This document shows positions 52,024-60,534 of a stretch of DNA of 64,000 bases, piece after piece; position 1 is the stretch's first letter, and every line of letters starts with the position of its first letter. This DNA comes from Pseudomonas frederiksbergensis (GTDB taxonomy: Bacteria; Pseudomonadota; Gammaproteobacteria; Pseudomonadales; Pseudomonadaceae), in NCBI RefSeq assembly GCF_900105495.1, contig NZ_FNTF01000002.1, positions 3,898,501 through 3,962,500 of the forward strand. The letters run 5' to 3'. A program made the position numbers and the translations under genes. The notes beneath the pieces were generated by a model that was given only the letters and a program-made list of their open reading frames with translations, had not been told where the DNA came from and ran no database searches.

Positions 52024-53313
52024 CTATCCCAGATAGCGCGCGACAACCGCCCGATAATTGCCATCGAGTGAATAACCGCCTACGACAATGTTTCCATCGG
52101 CCTGCATGACCACTGAAGTCGCGGTATCCAGGCTGCGGCCAAGGCGGGTGCGAACCCAACCGGTGCCATTGCCGAAGCTGCGATCGAGATGCCCGTCGGG
52201 TAGATGTCGCGCCAGAATGAAATCCGCCTCGACGCCGCCGATCGTGGCTCCGACCGTCACAACGCTGCCGTCCGGCAGTGCCGTTGCGTCGGTCCACTGG
52301 CAGCCACTGTGGCCGATTTCCAGCAATTGGGCCTGGCCTCCATTGCAATGAATGTCCGGGCGCCCGTTGCTGTGTATTTTCAGTGCCAGGCAGTGCATCG
52401 GGTCGCGGCTGCTGCCAAAGCACTGCACATCACCGTTTTCGTATTGGACGATCTGGCTGACCTGAGCGCTATAGCCACGTGCCTTGAAGGTCATGAAACC
52501 ATCCACGGCGAAACAATCGTCGAGCCTGCCGTCGATGTGATAGCGGGCCAACAGACCTTCTTCAGGAAAGTTGATCGAGCCGCCCACCAGGATCCGGCCG
52601 TCTCGTTGCACTATCAGGCTGCTGAGCCAGGTGTTCATCAACAAGTGCCTGGCAATCACGAAGCCACGACCGTTGAAGGTGTTGTCCAGCGAGCCGTCGG
52701 TGTTGAGCCGTATCAGCATGCCGACATGATCGGACAGTTCGAAGTGATGATTGGCCAGCAGCAGGATCCGGCCATCCTTCTGCACGCAGACATCACAGGC
52801 TTCTGCGCCCGGTACGCCGGGGGGGAGCCAGGTGTCACGCACGCCTTGGGAAAGATCGCCCGGCAGACGCACGACGCAGCGGCCATTGTCGCCAAAACAT
52901 TGTGCCGGCCGCCCATGCTGATCAAACAGGGCGAGGGCGGGCACTGTCCGGTGAGCATTTTCGTAATGCAGGCCGGCTACCAGTATGTGCCCATCGGCCA
53001 GTACCTGGACTTTGCCGGCCATGGCTTCAAAGCCGTGTTGAAATTGCCCGATGACGCTGCCTTGGTTGCCGAACGCCAGATCCGCCGAGCCGTCCTCGAG
53101 TAAGCGAGCCAGGCCGAAGCGGCTGCCGCCTGGCGTTCCGACCTTCGCTGCGACTAACAATCTGCCGCTTGAATCAATCGCAACTCCGTTGGCCATGCTT
53201 GAAAGGCTGCCAGCGAAATACACTTGGGTTTTGCCGGACGAGGCGAAGGCTGTATCAAGTTTGCCGGCGTCACTCAGGGTTGCCGGTAATGCAAACGCGG
53301 TCTGGATTGACAT
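52024..53313 (-). CDS. Delta-60 repeat protein (beta-propeller-like)
   Basis: Protein of 429 residues made of about seven repeats of roughly 55-60 residues, each with the pattern 'L...DG(R/H)ILVAG...ARY..DG.LD..F...G'. This is the delta-60 repeat, which probably forms a beta-propeller or solenoid. Examples are GRLLVAAKVGTPGG and GNIVVGGYSLDGNY. No classical signal peptide is evident after the chosen ATG, which has AAGGAG upstream. Such proteins are usually secreted or surface proteins of unknown role. It stands alone between nhaB and an unknown small gene. Confidence 0.82.
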   Translation of the reverse strand: MSIQTAFALPATLSDAGKLDTAFASSGKTQVYFAGSLSSMANGVAIDSSGRLLVAAKVGTPGGSRFGLARLLEDGSADLAFGNQGSVIGQFQHGFEAMAGKVQVLADGHILVAGLHYENAHRTVPALALFDQHGRPAQCFGDNGRCVVRLPGDLSQGVRDTWLPPGVPGAEACDVCVQKDGRILLLANHHFELSDHVGMLIRLNTDGSLDNTFNGRGFVIARHLLMNTWLSSLIVQRDGRILVGGSINFPEEGLLARYHIDGRLDDCFAVDGFMTFKARGYSAQVSQIVQYENGDVQCFGSSRDPMHCLALKIHSNGRPDIHCNGGQAQLLEIGHSGCQWTDATALPDGSVVTVGATIGGVEADFILARHLPDGHLDRSFGNGTGWVRTRLGRSLDTATSVVMQADGNIVVGGYSLDGNYRAVVARYLG

Positions 53314-53553
53314 GCACGCAGCTCCTTGCGAGTCGTCCTGAACCGGGAGTTTGGGTGGCGACTGTATAAGGAAACATTCAATCCCTGAACGGCTGAATGC
53401 ACAACTGTCATAACTAACAGGCGGAGGGTCGCTGTGTGCCAGAACAGTGTCTTTTCGACCCACTGAGAAGCCTGCCAAGTAGTTAGGCGTGTGCGGTTTC
53501 GAAAAGTAATCGGGGGAGGGCGCGGGCTACCCTTTGGTAACCCGCAAAAACGC

Positions 53554-53823
53554 TTAGTGTGGCATTGACCACGATTGGAGTTTGTAACCCTCCTCGCTCA
53601 ATTCCGCACGTGCCGCTTCAAGCAGGCATTCAAGTTGCGCAGGATCGGTATAGGCGCTGCTTGGGATCTGCTTGCGGCCGATGCTGCGGGTATTGGTGCG
53701 GTCGATAACGGTCAGGCAGAGTTCGCCATTACCATCTTGTGGGGCCCAGGCCACGCACTGGAACGGTTGGAATGCGCGGTCGGCAATCAAAAGAGCTTCG
53801 TTGATGCGGAGCGGGGCGTTCAT
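53554..53823 (-). CDS. Small conserved protein of unknown function
   Basis: Soluble protein of 89 residues beginning MNAPLRINEALLIAD. It reads as a beta-rich first half (ELCLTVIDRTNTRSIGRKQIPSS in part) and a helical second half rich in Glu. The ATG at 53823 is chosen over an in-frame codon eight residues earlier. I do not recognise a domain. It is divergent from brfA across a 342-base region. Confidence 0.65.
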   Translation of the reverse strand: MNAPLRINEALLIADRAFQPFQCVAWAPQDGNGELCLTVIDRTNTRSIGRKQIPSSAYTDPAQLECLLEAARAELSEEGYKLQSWSMPH

Positions 53824-54165
53824 GGGGTTTTCTCTCTGTATGCCCAATCAAGTGATGTGCCGTCGGTTGGGCTTACCGTTCGGCTGGTTACTTGTACTGA
53901 TGCCCGCAACCGGGGGGCGGGTCACATACAATTAAAAGAAATATCAACTTTCTTTGATGGGTTCAAGATTTGGACAGGCGTTGAAAGCTGAATGAAAGGA
54001 ATGACTCGTTAGGTAACTAACCAAGTCGCTTCTTATAACTAATAACGCAACCGCTCTATAGTCAAACGATACAAGGTCACGTCAAATTATTGCTAACGTT
54101 ACAGCCAGATCCGCCAAACGACTGTTTTTAATAATATTTCATAAATTTGGCGCCAAGGAACAGTC
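53824..54165. promoter_or_regulatory. AT-rich control region of brfA
   Basis: This 342-base region is among the most AT-rich of the window, especially 54050-54150 (AATAATATTTCATAAATTT). It contains a dyad at 54003-54027 and the promoter of the enhancer-binding protein gene. CCAAGGAACAG precedes the brfA ATG. No gene is present. Confidence 0.5.
54003..54027. promoter_or_regulatory. Dyad-symmetric candidate operator upstream of brfA
   Basis: GACT-C-GTTAG-GTAA-CTAAC-CA-AGTC: GTTAG at 54008-54012 mirrors CTAAC at 54017-54021, with outer GACT/AGTC arms. It lies about 140 bases before the brfA start. The symmetry suits a dimeric regulator. Which one cannot be told. Confidence 0.4.
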
Positions 54166-55491
54166 ATGATCGAAGTGCCTGCCTTACGACGTCTGTTAGT
54201 AGTGGACCCTTGCGACGATTGTTATCGTCTGCTGCCGGGTTTGCGCTCTGTGGGTTGGGATGTTGACAGCTGTACCCTGGAAAATGTTGCCGAAAAAACC
54301 TGTGATGTCGGCCTGTTGCGTTTGCAACCTTTTCACCTCGAACACCCGGAAGCCGTCAAAGAGCTGATCAGCCGTAGCGGTACCGAATGGATCGCCGTCC
54401 TCAACCAGGAAGTCCTGCGCTTGCAGAATGTCGGAGACTTTGTCTGCGAATGGTTCTTCGATTTCCATACCTTGCCATTCGATGTATCCCGGGTTCAGGT
54501 GACGCTGGGCCGGGCATTCGGGATGGCACGCCTGCGTGGGCAAGGCACGGTTCACATTGATTCGCCTGAACACGAACTGCTTGGCGACAGCAAACCCATT
54601 CGCGAACTGCGCAAGTTGCTGAGCAAGCTGGCGCCCACCGAGTCTCCGGTATTGATCCGAGGTGAAAGCGGTACCGGTAAAGAACTGGTCGCACGCACGC
54701 TCCATCGACAATCCCAACGTCACAGCAAACCCTTTGTCGCGATCAATTGCGGCGCAATTCCCGAACACTTGATCCAGTCCGAATTGTTTGGCCATGAGAA
54801 GGGGGCCTTTACGGGCGCCCATCAACGCAAGATCGGGCGGATCGAAGCGGCTAACGGCGGCACGCTGTTTCTCGACGAAATCGGTGATCTGCCCCTGGAA
54901 CTGCAGGCGAACCTGTTGCGTTTCCTCCAGGAAAAGCACATCGAGCGGGTAGGCGGCAGTCAGCCGATACCCGTGGATGTACGGGTGTTGGCCGCGACCC
55001 ATGTCGATCTTGAGGCTGCGATCGAGAAGAAGCTCTTTCGCGAAGATCTGTATTACCGCCTCAATGTGTTGCAGGTCGCGACCGCGCCCCTGCGTGAGCG
55101 CAATGGCGATCTGTCGATGCTGGCCAACCACTTTTCCCATTTCTACAGCCATGAAACCGGCCGCCGTCCGCGCAGCTTCAGTGAAGACGCGTTGATTGCC
55201 ATGGGCAAGCATGACTGGCCGGGCAATGTGCGCGAGCTGGCCAACCGGGTACGTCGCGGGTTGGTACTGGCCGAAGGCCGGCAGATCGAAGCGCGAGACC
55301 TGGGCCTGATCAGCCAGCATGTCATTGCCGCGCCGATGGGCACGCTGGAAAATTACAAGCACCGGGCAGAGCGCCAGGCCCTGTGCGATGTGCTTAACCG
55401 CCACAGCGATAATCTGAGCATCGCCGCCAAGGTGCTGGGGATCTCCAGGCCTACCTTCTACCGGTTGTTGCACAAGCATCAGATACGTTGA
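54166..55491 (+). CDS. brfA: Sigma-54 enhancer-binding protein, VpsR/BrfA type
   Basis: Transcription activator of 441 residues. Residues 1-120 are a receiver-like domain of the VpsR kind that has lost the phospho-acceptor: the expected Asp near 52 lies in LLRLQPF. The AAA+ domain has Walker A GESGTGKE (166-173), the sigma-54 contact loop GAFTGA (213-218) and Walker B FLDEIG (235-240). A Fis-type helix-turn-helix ends the protein (SIAAKVLGISRPTFYRLL). The intact GAFTGA means it can remodel sigma-54 polymerase. It lies next to the fap operon, whose promoter looks sigma-54 dependent. From memory, a protein named BrfA of this type controls Fap in P. fluorescens and senses cyclic di-GMP; the identification rests on architecture and position. 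Confidence 0.85.
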   Translation: MIEVPALRRLLVVDPCDDCYRLLPGLRSVGWDVDSCTLENVAEKTCDVGLLRLQPFHLEHPEAVKELISRSGTEWIAVLNQEVLRLQNVGDFVCEWFFDFHTLPFDVSRVQVTLGRAFGMARLRGQGTVHIDSPEHELLGDSKPIRELRKLLSKLAPTESPVLIRGESGTGKELVARTLHRQSQRHSKPFVAINCGAIPEHLIQSELFGHEKGAFTGAHQRKIGRIEAANGGTLFLDEIGDLPLELQANLLRFLQEKHIERVGGSQPIPVDVRVLAATHVDLEAAIEKKLFREDLYYRLNVLQVATAPLRERNGDLSMLANHFSHFYSHETGRRPRSFSEDALIAMGKHDWPGNVRELANRVRRGLVLAEGRQIEARDLGLISQHVIAAPMGTLENYKHRAERQALCDVLNRHSDNLSIAAKVLGISRPTFYRLLHKHQIR

Positions 55492-55508
55492 GCGATTGCA
55501 GGATCAAC

Positions 55509-55538
55509 AAAAAACCCGCTGAAAAAGCGGGTTTTTTG
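55509..55538. terminator. Bidirectional intrinsic terminator between brfA and fapF
   Basis: AAAAAACCCGC and GCGGGTTTTTT form an 11-bp stem around TGAAAAA, with T-runs on both strands. It closes both the brfA and the fap transcription units. Confidence 0.92.
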
Positions 55539-55549
55539 TGGGTGCCGAA

Positions 55550-56830
55550 TCAGAAGTAATACGGGAATTTCAGGCTGAAGGAAAAGTCTGGCGAGTCGTC
55601 GGTCAGGCCGATGGCCAGGTTGGGAACGATCGTGAGGTTATCGGTTGCTGCCAGCGTCATGCCGATGTTGAAGTTGGCCGAGTTGTAATCACTGTTGGTA
55701 ATCGATTGCCAATCGCCACCGTCCGGCTTGATCTTGCTCTTGCGGGCGAACTGGTCGGTGAACGAGAACGACATGCTCATCTTCTCGTTCAAGGCGAAAG
55801 CGATGCCGGCGCCGACCTGCCAGGAATTGCCCAGTTTCACGTCACCGGGCACCTTGGAGTTGACCTGAGGGCTGATGTCGCTGAAAGAGTCTTCAATGTT
55901 GTAGGTGTAGGACAGGCTGCCAAACAGCACGGCCGGGTCGAAGGTCTTGACCAGCGAGATACCCGGGGTGATCGCCCAGACACCATTGCCGGTAGGCAGG
56001 TCTTCGGGTACTGCGAGGTTATCGTTGCCCGGGACCTCAACCAGTTTGATGCCGTAAGGGTCATCCCCGGTCGGCGCCTTGACGCGCAGTGTCATCACCG
56101 CGTCGGGCAGGTTGGCCGATTCATCCAGGAACTTGTAGGCAACGCCAACGTTAACATCGCCGATCGCCGGGTCGCGGGTAACCGTCGCGTCTGAAACCCC
56201 GTTGGCGGCGCCACCAGCGCCGCCGGAGGAATACGTGGTTTCGCGATAGACCACGGGGACGTTAATGTCGAACTGCCAGCGTTGTCCCGTGTTGTAGCGG
56301 GCGGTCAGGTCCAGGGTCCAGTTATCCGCCTTGATACGGTCGAGGTTGATGTTGCCGAGGAAGATCGAGTCCAGTGCCAGGAAGCCGTTGAGTACCAATG
56401 CACGGGTATCGTAGTGCGTGTAGGTCACGCCGGTTTCGAAACTGAATTTGCCGCCACCGAAGAAGCCGCTGGCTTCGTCGTACAGGTTGGAAACGCTTTG
56501 CGCAGGCTCCGAATCATCCTTGAGCGACTGGCCATATGAACTGCCTGTGGTTCCCGGCGCACCAGCGGCCAGCGTCTGGCCACCCTTTGGCGTTTCGGCG
56601 GGGGATTTGGTCAGGCGTTTGGGAGCAGGTGTTGCAGGTGTTTCTTCGACTTGGCGAACGCGTTGCTCGAGTACCATCAATGCGTTCTGCTGTGCTTCGT
56701 AACGCTGTTTCAACTCCATGAGTTCTTGTTTTAATAATTCGACCTGGGGGTCCGGTGCTGCGTATAGCAGTGTCGCCGGGGCCAGGCTACTCAAACAAAC
56801 GATAGCTCTGAACGTAAACGATCGGTGCAT
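55550..56830 (-). CDS. fapF: FapF, outer-membrane secretion channel of the Fap amyloid
   Basis: Outer-membrane protein of 426 residues. After the signal peptide (cleavage near LLYAA) comes a short coiled coil ([19 protein letters not shown] in part, to about residue 60). A Pro/Thr/Gly-rich linker and a beta-barrel from about 115 end in FSLKFPYYF with C-terminal Phe. FapF is a trimeric 12-stranded barrel whose coiled coil gates export of FapB, FapC and FapE. GAAGGGA precedes the ATG. It is the last gene of the fap operon, 46 bases after fapE. Confidence 0.93.
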   Translation of the reverse strand: MHRSFTFRAIVCLSSLAPATLLYAAPDPQVELLKQELMELKQRYEAQQNALMVLEQRVRQVEETPATPAPKRLTKSPAETPKGGQTLAAGAPGTTGSSYGQSLKDDSEPAQSVSNLYDEASGFFGGGKFSFETGVTYTHYDTRALVLNGFLALDSIFLGNINLDRIKADNWTLDLTARYNTGQRWQFDINVPVVYRETTYSSGGAGGAANGVSDATVTRDPAIGDVNVGVAYKFLDESANLPDAVMTLRVKAPTGDDPYGIKLVEVPGNDNLAVPEDLPTGNGVWAITPGISLVKTFDPAVLFGSLSYTYNIEDSFSDISPQVNSKVPGDVKLGNSWQVGAGIAFALNEKMSMSFSFTDQFARKSKIKPDGGDWQSITNSDYNSANFNIGMTLAATDNLTIVPNLAIGLTDDSPDFSFSLKFPYYF

Positions 56831-56876
56831 GGGTTAGCCGTCCCTTCTGACTTCATCTGATGAGACTGAGCGTAGA

Positions 56877-57617
56877 TCAGAATCCCTGGGTGCGAAGACC
56901 TTTGAGCTGGTCCAGATTGCCGTTCAGCGAGCCGGCTGTCGCCACGTTGTCACGCAGCACGACATTGAGGGACGTGAGGTTTCGGACCTGGTTATCAGCG
57001 CCGAGCAAAGTCGTGTTCTGCATCAGCCCACCCTGGCCCAGGCGTTGTACCGTATTGCCCTGGTTGTTGTTGGCCACGATGTTGAGTTGCATACCCGTAC
57101 CGGTCGAAGAAACGCTCAGCGAGCCCGCGCCATTGGCGTCGGCCAGCGTCGAGCCTGCGGCTAATGCCTGACCCTGCTGTTGCGTTGTTGGCGCCTGATT
57201 AGACCTTGTGACGTTGATATCAACGTTGTTGTAGGCAGTGTTGTGGTCGCCGGCAGCACGTACGACTTGAGTGACGCCTTCGGTGGTATTGAGGCCGCCG
57301 CCGCCGGTCACGGTGCCGGTGCCTTGCGAGCTCGCTGAGCCATAACCTTTTTCATTGATTATCGACACATAGAATTGTGGCTTGATGGTCGATTGTTGAA
57401 TTTGCATCGAGGACGTTGCCCCGATCACTTCACCGTTGGCATTTTGCCAAGTACTGGTCATGACGATGCCGAAACTGATGATCCGCCCCGGCATGACATA
57501 GCGGCCGCGCAGGGATGCCAATTCGTGATCGTTGAGTTCAATGGGTTTGAGCGTTTGTGCCTGGGTCGGCAGGCTGGCGGCCAGGCAAACCACGGCCAGC
57601 CAGATCGGAGTCTTCAT
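56877..57617 (-). CDS. fapE: FapE, minor component of Fap amyloid fibres
   Basis: Exported protein of 246 residues with signal peptide (cleavage after TQA). The sequence is rich in Gly, Asn, Gln, Ser and Thr. LNIVANNNQGNTVQRLGQGG and NQVRNLTSLNVVLRDNVATA (both in part) resemble the amyloid-type repeats of FapB/FapC. FapE is found in small amounts in mature fibrils and is thought to help export or cap the fibre. GGGAG precedes the ATG. It is the fifth gene of the operon. Confidence 0.9.
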   Translation of the reverse strand: MKTPIWLAVVCLAASLPTQAQTLKPIELNDHELASLRGRYVMPGRIISFGIVMTSTWQNANGEVIGATSSMQIQQSTIKPQFYVSIINEKGYGSASSQGTGTVTGGGGLNTTEGVTQVVRAAGDHNTAYNNVDINVTRSNQAPTTQQQGQALAAGSTLADANGAGSLSVSSTGTGMQLNIVANNNQGNTVQRLGQGGLMQNTTLLGADNQVRNLTSLNVVLRDNVATAGSLNGNLDQLKGLRTQGF

Positions 57618-57651
57618 TGGAATGCTCCCGGAGCGTCGTGCTCCCTTGTTA

Positions 57652-58332
57652 TTAGAAGAAGTCGCTTTGGATGAATCCGAAGTCCATCAACTCTGCGTCT
57701 TGCACCGGGCTGAAGGTGTTGATGCGGTTCTTGGCGGTCAGGGGCAGGGGTGGGTCGAGCAGTGCATTGGTTTTGTCGTAGCCCTGGCCGATGACGGCAA
57801 AGATGATGCCGTTCCAGCCTTTTACAAAGTCTTCGACTTTGTAACGTTTATGACCGAGTACCGGATCTCCGATGTATACCCAGCCGTTATGAACCCGTTG
57901 CATGACTACAAAATGTTTGTAGCCACGGATATCCATGAGTACCACGACCGGAATTTTGATTTCGCTCAACGTTTCCGTCGCTACCCGGTAACCACGGGCC
58001 CGCATGCCGAGACTTTCCACGTAACGCTTCATGTCGAGCATGGAGAAGCCCTGGACGCGGACAAGATCCTGATCGGAGTGTGCCAACATGCCTTCGATGA
58101 TTTGTTCTTCGTCTACATCCAGCCAATAGGCCTGGCGCAATATCGTCGCCAGCGCCGCTGCGCCGCAACTGAAGTCGGTTTTCTGCTGTACCAGGTCGGA
58201 AAACTTGCGCTCACGAATGCTTTGGATCGGCTTATATACCAACCCGCCACCCGGCAGGACGGAAAGCGGCAGTTGTGCAGCCTCGATAACACTGGCCACG
58301 CAAAGCAGGAACGCCAAGGCGATAATGCGCAT
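57652..58332 (-). CDS. fapD: FapD, C39-like cysteine protease of the Fap system
   Basis: Periplasmic C39 peptidase-like protein of 226 residues with an N-terminal signal peptide (cleavage near IEAAQ). The likely triad is C56 in DFSCGAAALATIL, H140 in GYKHFVVMQ and D156 in YIGDPVLG. The oxyanion Gln is replaced or displaced (QQKTDFSC). FapD is required for Fap secretion. It follows fapC after an intrinsic terminator, which should lower expression of fapDEF relative to fapABC. Confidence 0.92.
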   Translation of the reverse strand: MRIIALAFLLCVASVIEAAQLPLSVLPGGGLVYKPIQSIRERKFSDLVQQKTDFSCGAAALATILRQAYWLDVDEEQIIEGMLAHSDQDLVRVQGFSMLDMKRYVESLGMRARGYRVATETLSEIKIPVVVLMDIRGYKHFVVMQRVHNGWVYIGDPVLGHKRYKVEDFVKGWNGIIFAVIGQGYDKTNALLDPPLPLTAKNRINTFSPVQDAELMDFGFIQSDFF

Positions 58333-58360
58333 AGCGGGATGCCTTCTGGTGGTGTTGAAA

Positions 58361-58382
58361 AAGGCCCCCGTAAGGGGGCCTC
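58361..58382 (-). terminator. Intrinsic terminator between fapC and fapD
   Basis: On the minus strand GGCCCCC-TTAC-GGGGGCC is followed by TTTTTC, just after the fapC stop. It is a classic terminator inside an operon and should let only part of the transcripts reach fapDEF. Confidence 0.88.
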
Positions 58383-58394
58383 CAGAGACAGCAG

Positions 58395-59909
58395 TTAGAA
58401 CGATTGGTTGGAGATGGCCAGCGAGTTGCTTTGCTGGTTGCCCACACCGGCAGCTACGTTGACGCCCAGGTTGCCACTGCCACCATTCACCGAACCGCTC
58501 AGGGTTGCAGTGTTGGTCACAGGGTTGGCCCAGCCAGTTGGAGTCAGCACTTGATAGGAGTAGGTGTTGCTCAAATCATATGAGCTGCTTTCACTCCAGC
58601 TTCCCGCTTTGGCGTACTCAGATTCGGACGACTTGCTGCCCGATTTATCGTACGAGGACGCGGTCGATTTCTCGAACGAAGCATCGAACGCTTTCTCGAA
58701 CGACGATTCGCGCGATTTGTCGTACGAGGATTCATGCGATTTGTCGTACGAGGAGTCACGGGAATGGTCGTACGAGGAGTCGCGTGAACGGTCGAACGAG
58801 GAATCGCGCGAACGGTCGTACGATCTGTCTACCGCTACATCAAGTGTTGCGTCAACCGATGCGCTAAGCGATGCCTCGGAACTGCTGCTGCGGGTGCGAT
58901 CGCCAAAGCCATTATTGTAGGTAGTGGACCTGGAAGCCGCCGCCTCTGCGTCCAAAGTAGCGCCCAACGAAGCGCTCAAGGATGCACTCGAAGAACCGCT
59001 AGCACTGCTGCTGTTGGAACCGCTTGCACTGCTGCTGCTGGATCCGCTAGCAGAACTGCTGTTGGAACCGCTTGCAGCGCTGCTGTTGGAACCACTTGCA
59101 GCGCTGGCGGATGAACCGCTTACATCAATGCTAAGCGAACCGCTGGCTTCGGAGCTTTTGGAACCGGCCGCAGCCCAGCTCGAAGAAGCGCTTTGACTGC
59201 CACTAGCCTCGAAGGACTTCTCGCGAGAGGCACTACCACTAGCAGTTTTGGTAACCGTAATGGTATCCACGCGGTAGGTCCGGTCAGCGGTGTTGTTCAC
59301 TATCAGGCCAGGACCGTCTTGATTGGCGGAGGCGGTGGCTCTTGCGCTACCGAGTGGAGCATTGGTATTGGCAATTGCCATGGTGTTTTTCTGTTGGTTC
59401 AGATCGCCGCCAGCAATGTTGACACCCACGTTGCCGCTGCTGCCGTCGGCGGATCCACTCATCACGGCAGAGTTGGTTACGCCGAAGTTGTCGACGCGGT
59501 TACGGTTGCTGGTTTGCCTGACGTCAGCGGTGGCAGTGGCAGTGCCGAACACGAAGCTGTTATCGATCGCGGCGTTGTCGGAGGCTGCGTTAGCGATCGC
59601 GGCGGCGTTGTCTTGCTGGTTGCCGGAACCTGCCGCCACGTTGACGCCGACGTTGCCGCTCGCGCCTGCGGCCGAACTACTCATCTCGGCTGAGTTTTCT
59701 ACCCCTTCATTCCAGATGCGGTTGCCGGTACTGCTTTGTCTGTCGTTAGCATTGGCAGTCGCGCTGATAGGGATCATTTTTGCAGGAGGGGTGTGATGGC
59801 CACCGTTGTGATGGTGACCACGCCGATCGTTTTGCCCAGCTTGTGCAGCAACAGCCAAGACCGCAGCGATTGCAAAAACCAGAGGTTTTATTGCCATCGA
59901 AGGTTTCAT
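58395..59909 (-). CDS. fapC: FapC, major functional amyloid subunit
   Basis: Exported amyloid protein of 504 residues; signal peptide cleaved after AAQA. Three imperfect amyloid repeats are visible: R1 about 58-108, R2 about 125-182, R3 about 456-500. Each ends in a 'GNVGVNVAAGxGNQQxN' block. The linker between R2 and R3 is very long (about 183-455) and serine-rich, with two arrays of 8-residue units: uncharged SGSNSSSA-like at about 264-310 and charged SYDRSRDS-like at about 363-427. No cysteine is present in the protein. FapC forms the cross-beta fibres of the biofilm matrix. GGAG is seven bases before the ATG. Confidence 0.95.
   Translation of the reverse strand: MKPSMAIKPLVFAIAAVLAVAAQAGQNDRRGHHHNGGHHTPPAKMIPISATANANDRQSSTGNRIWNEGVENSAEMSSSAAGASGNVGVNVAAGSGNQQDNAAAIANAASDNAAIDNSFVFGTATATADVRQTSNRNRVDNFGVTNSAVMSGSADGSSGNVGVNIAGGDLNQQKNTMAIANTNAPLGSARATASANQDGPGLIVNNTADRTYRVDTITVTKTASGSASREKSFEASGSQSASSSWAAAGSKSSEASGSLSIDVSGSSASAASGSNSSAASGSNSSSASGSSSSSASGSNSSSASGSSSASLSASLGATLDAEAAASRSTTYNNGFGDRTRSSSSEASLSASVDATLDVAVDRSYDRSRDSSFDRSRDSSYDHSRDSSYDKSHESSYDKSRESSFEKAFDASFEKSTASSYDKSGSKSSESEYAKAGSWSESSSYDLSNTYSYQVLTPTGWANPVTNTATLSGSVNGGSGNLGVNVAAGVGNQQSNSLAISNQSF
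58629..58823. repeat. 24-bp direct repeats inside fapC (charged array)
   Basis: Eight in-frame copies of a 24-bp unit encode S-Y/F-D/E-K/R-S-R/x-D/E-S. The plus strand shows them as repeated GTCGTACGAGGA-like blocks every 24 bases. Copies diverge most at the 58630-58680 end. Tandem arrays of this kind can gain or lose units by slippage without breaking the frame. Confidence 0.9.
58980..59120. repeat. 24-bp direct repeats inside fapC (Gly/Ser/Ala array)
   Basis: About six in-frame copies of a 24-bp unit encode SGSNSSSA-like octapeptides; the plus strand shows CTGCTGTTGGAACCGCTTGC-like blocks. The unit length equals that of the second array 150 bases away, but the encoded sequence has no charge. 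Confidence 0.88.
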
Positions 59910-59960
59910 GGTGGTTCTCCGTACTTATTTTAGGTTAAGTGTTGTACCTACCTGTTTGGG

Positions 59961-60533
59961 TCAATCCATGACCCGTACGCTCAGGGTGTTGGCCGTTCGG
60001 TTTCCCACCCCTGCGCTCTGATTCAACTGGATCACCCCACGGCTACCGGTGAAGGCCTGATCGCTGGTAGCGACCTGGCGATAGCCTGGTGCAGAGTCAG
60101 TTGGATCGGAGTTGATGATCAGCGCCACGTTCTGTTGCCTGAGGACGCTGTCGTCGATGCTTTGCGGCTGTGTGCCGATGCTTATACGCAGGGCATTGGC
60201 CTGCTGGTTGCTGGCGCCCGCGCTCTGGTTGACGCCCAGAACGCCGTTGCCCTGGCTGAAGGAGTCGCCTTGAATGCTGGATCGCGCATCGATCCTGGGG
60301 TCGACCACCGTACGCAGCCGTTGGCGAATCTGCGTGGTCGCATTGGCTCCATGGCCAGCGGCGATGGCCCGGGCGTTAGCCTGTTGCTGTAGATCGCCGG
60401 CAGCCTGGTTGACCGCGAGGTTGCCCTGGTACTGCGTGCCCGAGCCGTCGATGGTGGCGTTATTGATGACGGGAGATTGGGCGAAGGTCGATGCACTGCA
60501 AAACATGGCAATAATCAGCAGCGTACGATTCAT
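59961..60533 (-). CDS. fapB: FapB, amyloid nucleator subunit
   Basis: Exported protein of 190 residues with a signal peptide (cleavage after TFA). Three imperfect repeats are present, each with an 'xNQxAGxxNxxAN' core: GNLAVNQAAGDLQQQAN, GVLGVNQSAGASNQQAN and GVIQLNQSAGVGNRTAN. FapB is the minor fibre component thought to nucleate FapC polymerisation. The start is one base after the fapA stop, with GGGAG at nine bases, so the two are translationally coupled. Confidence 0.93.
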   Translation of the reverse strand: MNRTLLIIAMFCSASTFAQSPVINNATIDGSGTQYQGNLAVNQAAGDLQQQANARAIAAGHGANATTQIRQRLRTVVDPRIDARSSIQGDSFSQGNGVLGVNQSAGASNQQANALRISIGTQPQSIDDSVLRQQNVALIINSDPTDSAPGYRQVATSDQAFTGSRGVIQLNQSAGVGNRTANTLSVRVMD

Positions 60534-60534
60534 C

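Noticed and set aside
58629..59120. Regularly spaced direct repeats resembling a CRISPR array
   Set aside because: Units are contiguous 24-bp in-frame coding repeats without spacers, inside fapC, and no cas genes are nearby.
58564..59196. Repetitive plus-strand frames across fapC that could suggest a Leu/Glu-rich repeat protein
   Set aside because: They are the complement of the FapC serine-rich arrays; the coding sense is set by the signal peptide, amyloid repeats and operon context on the minus strand.
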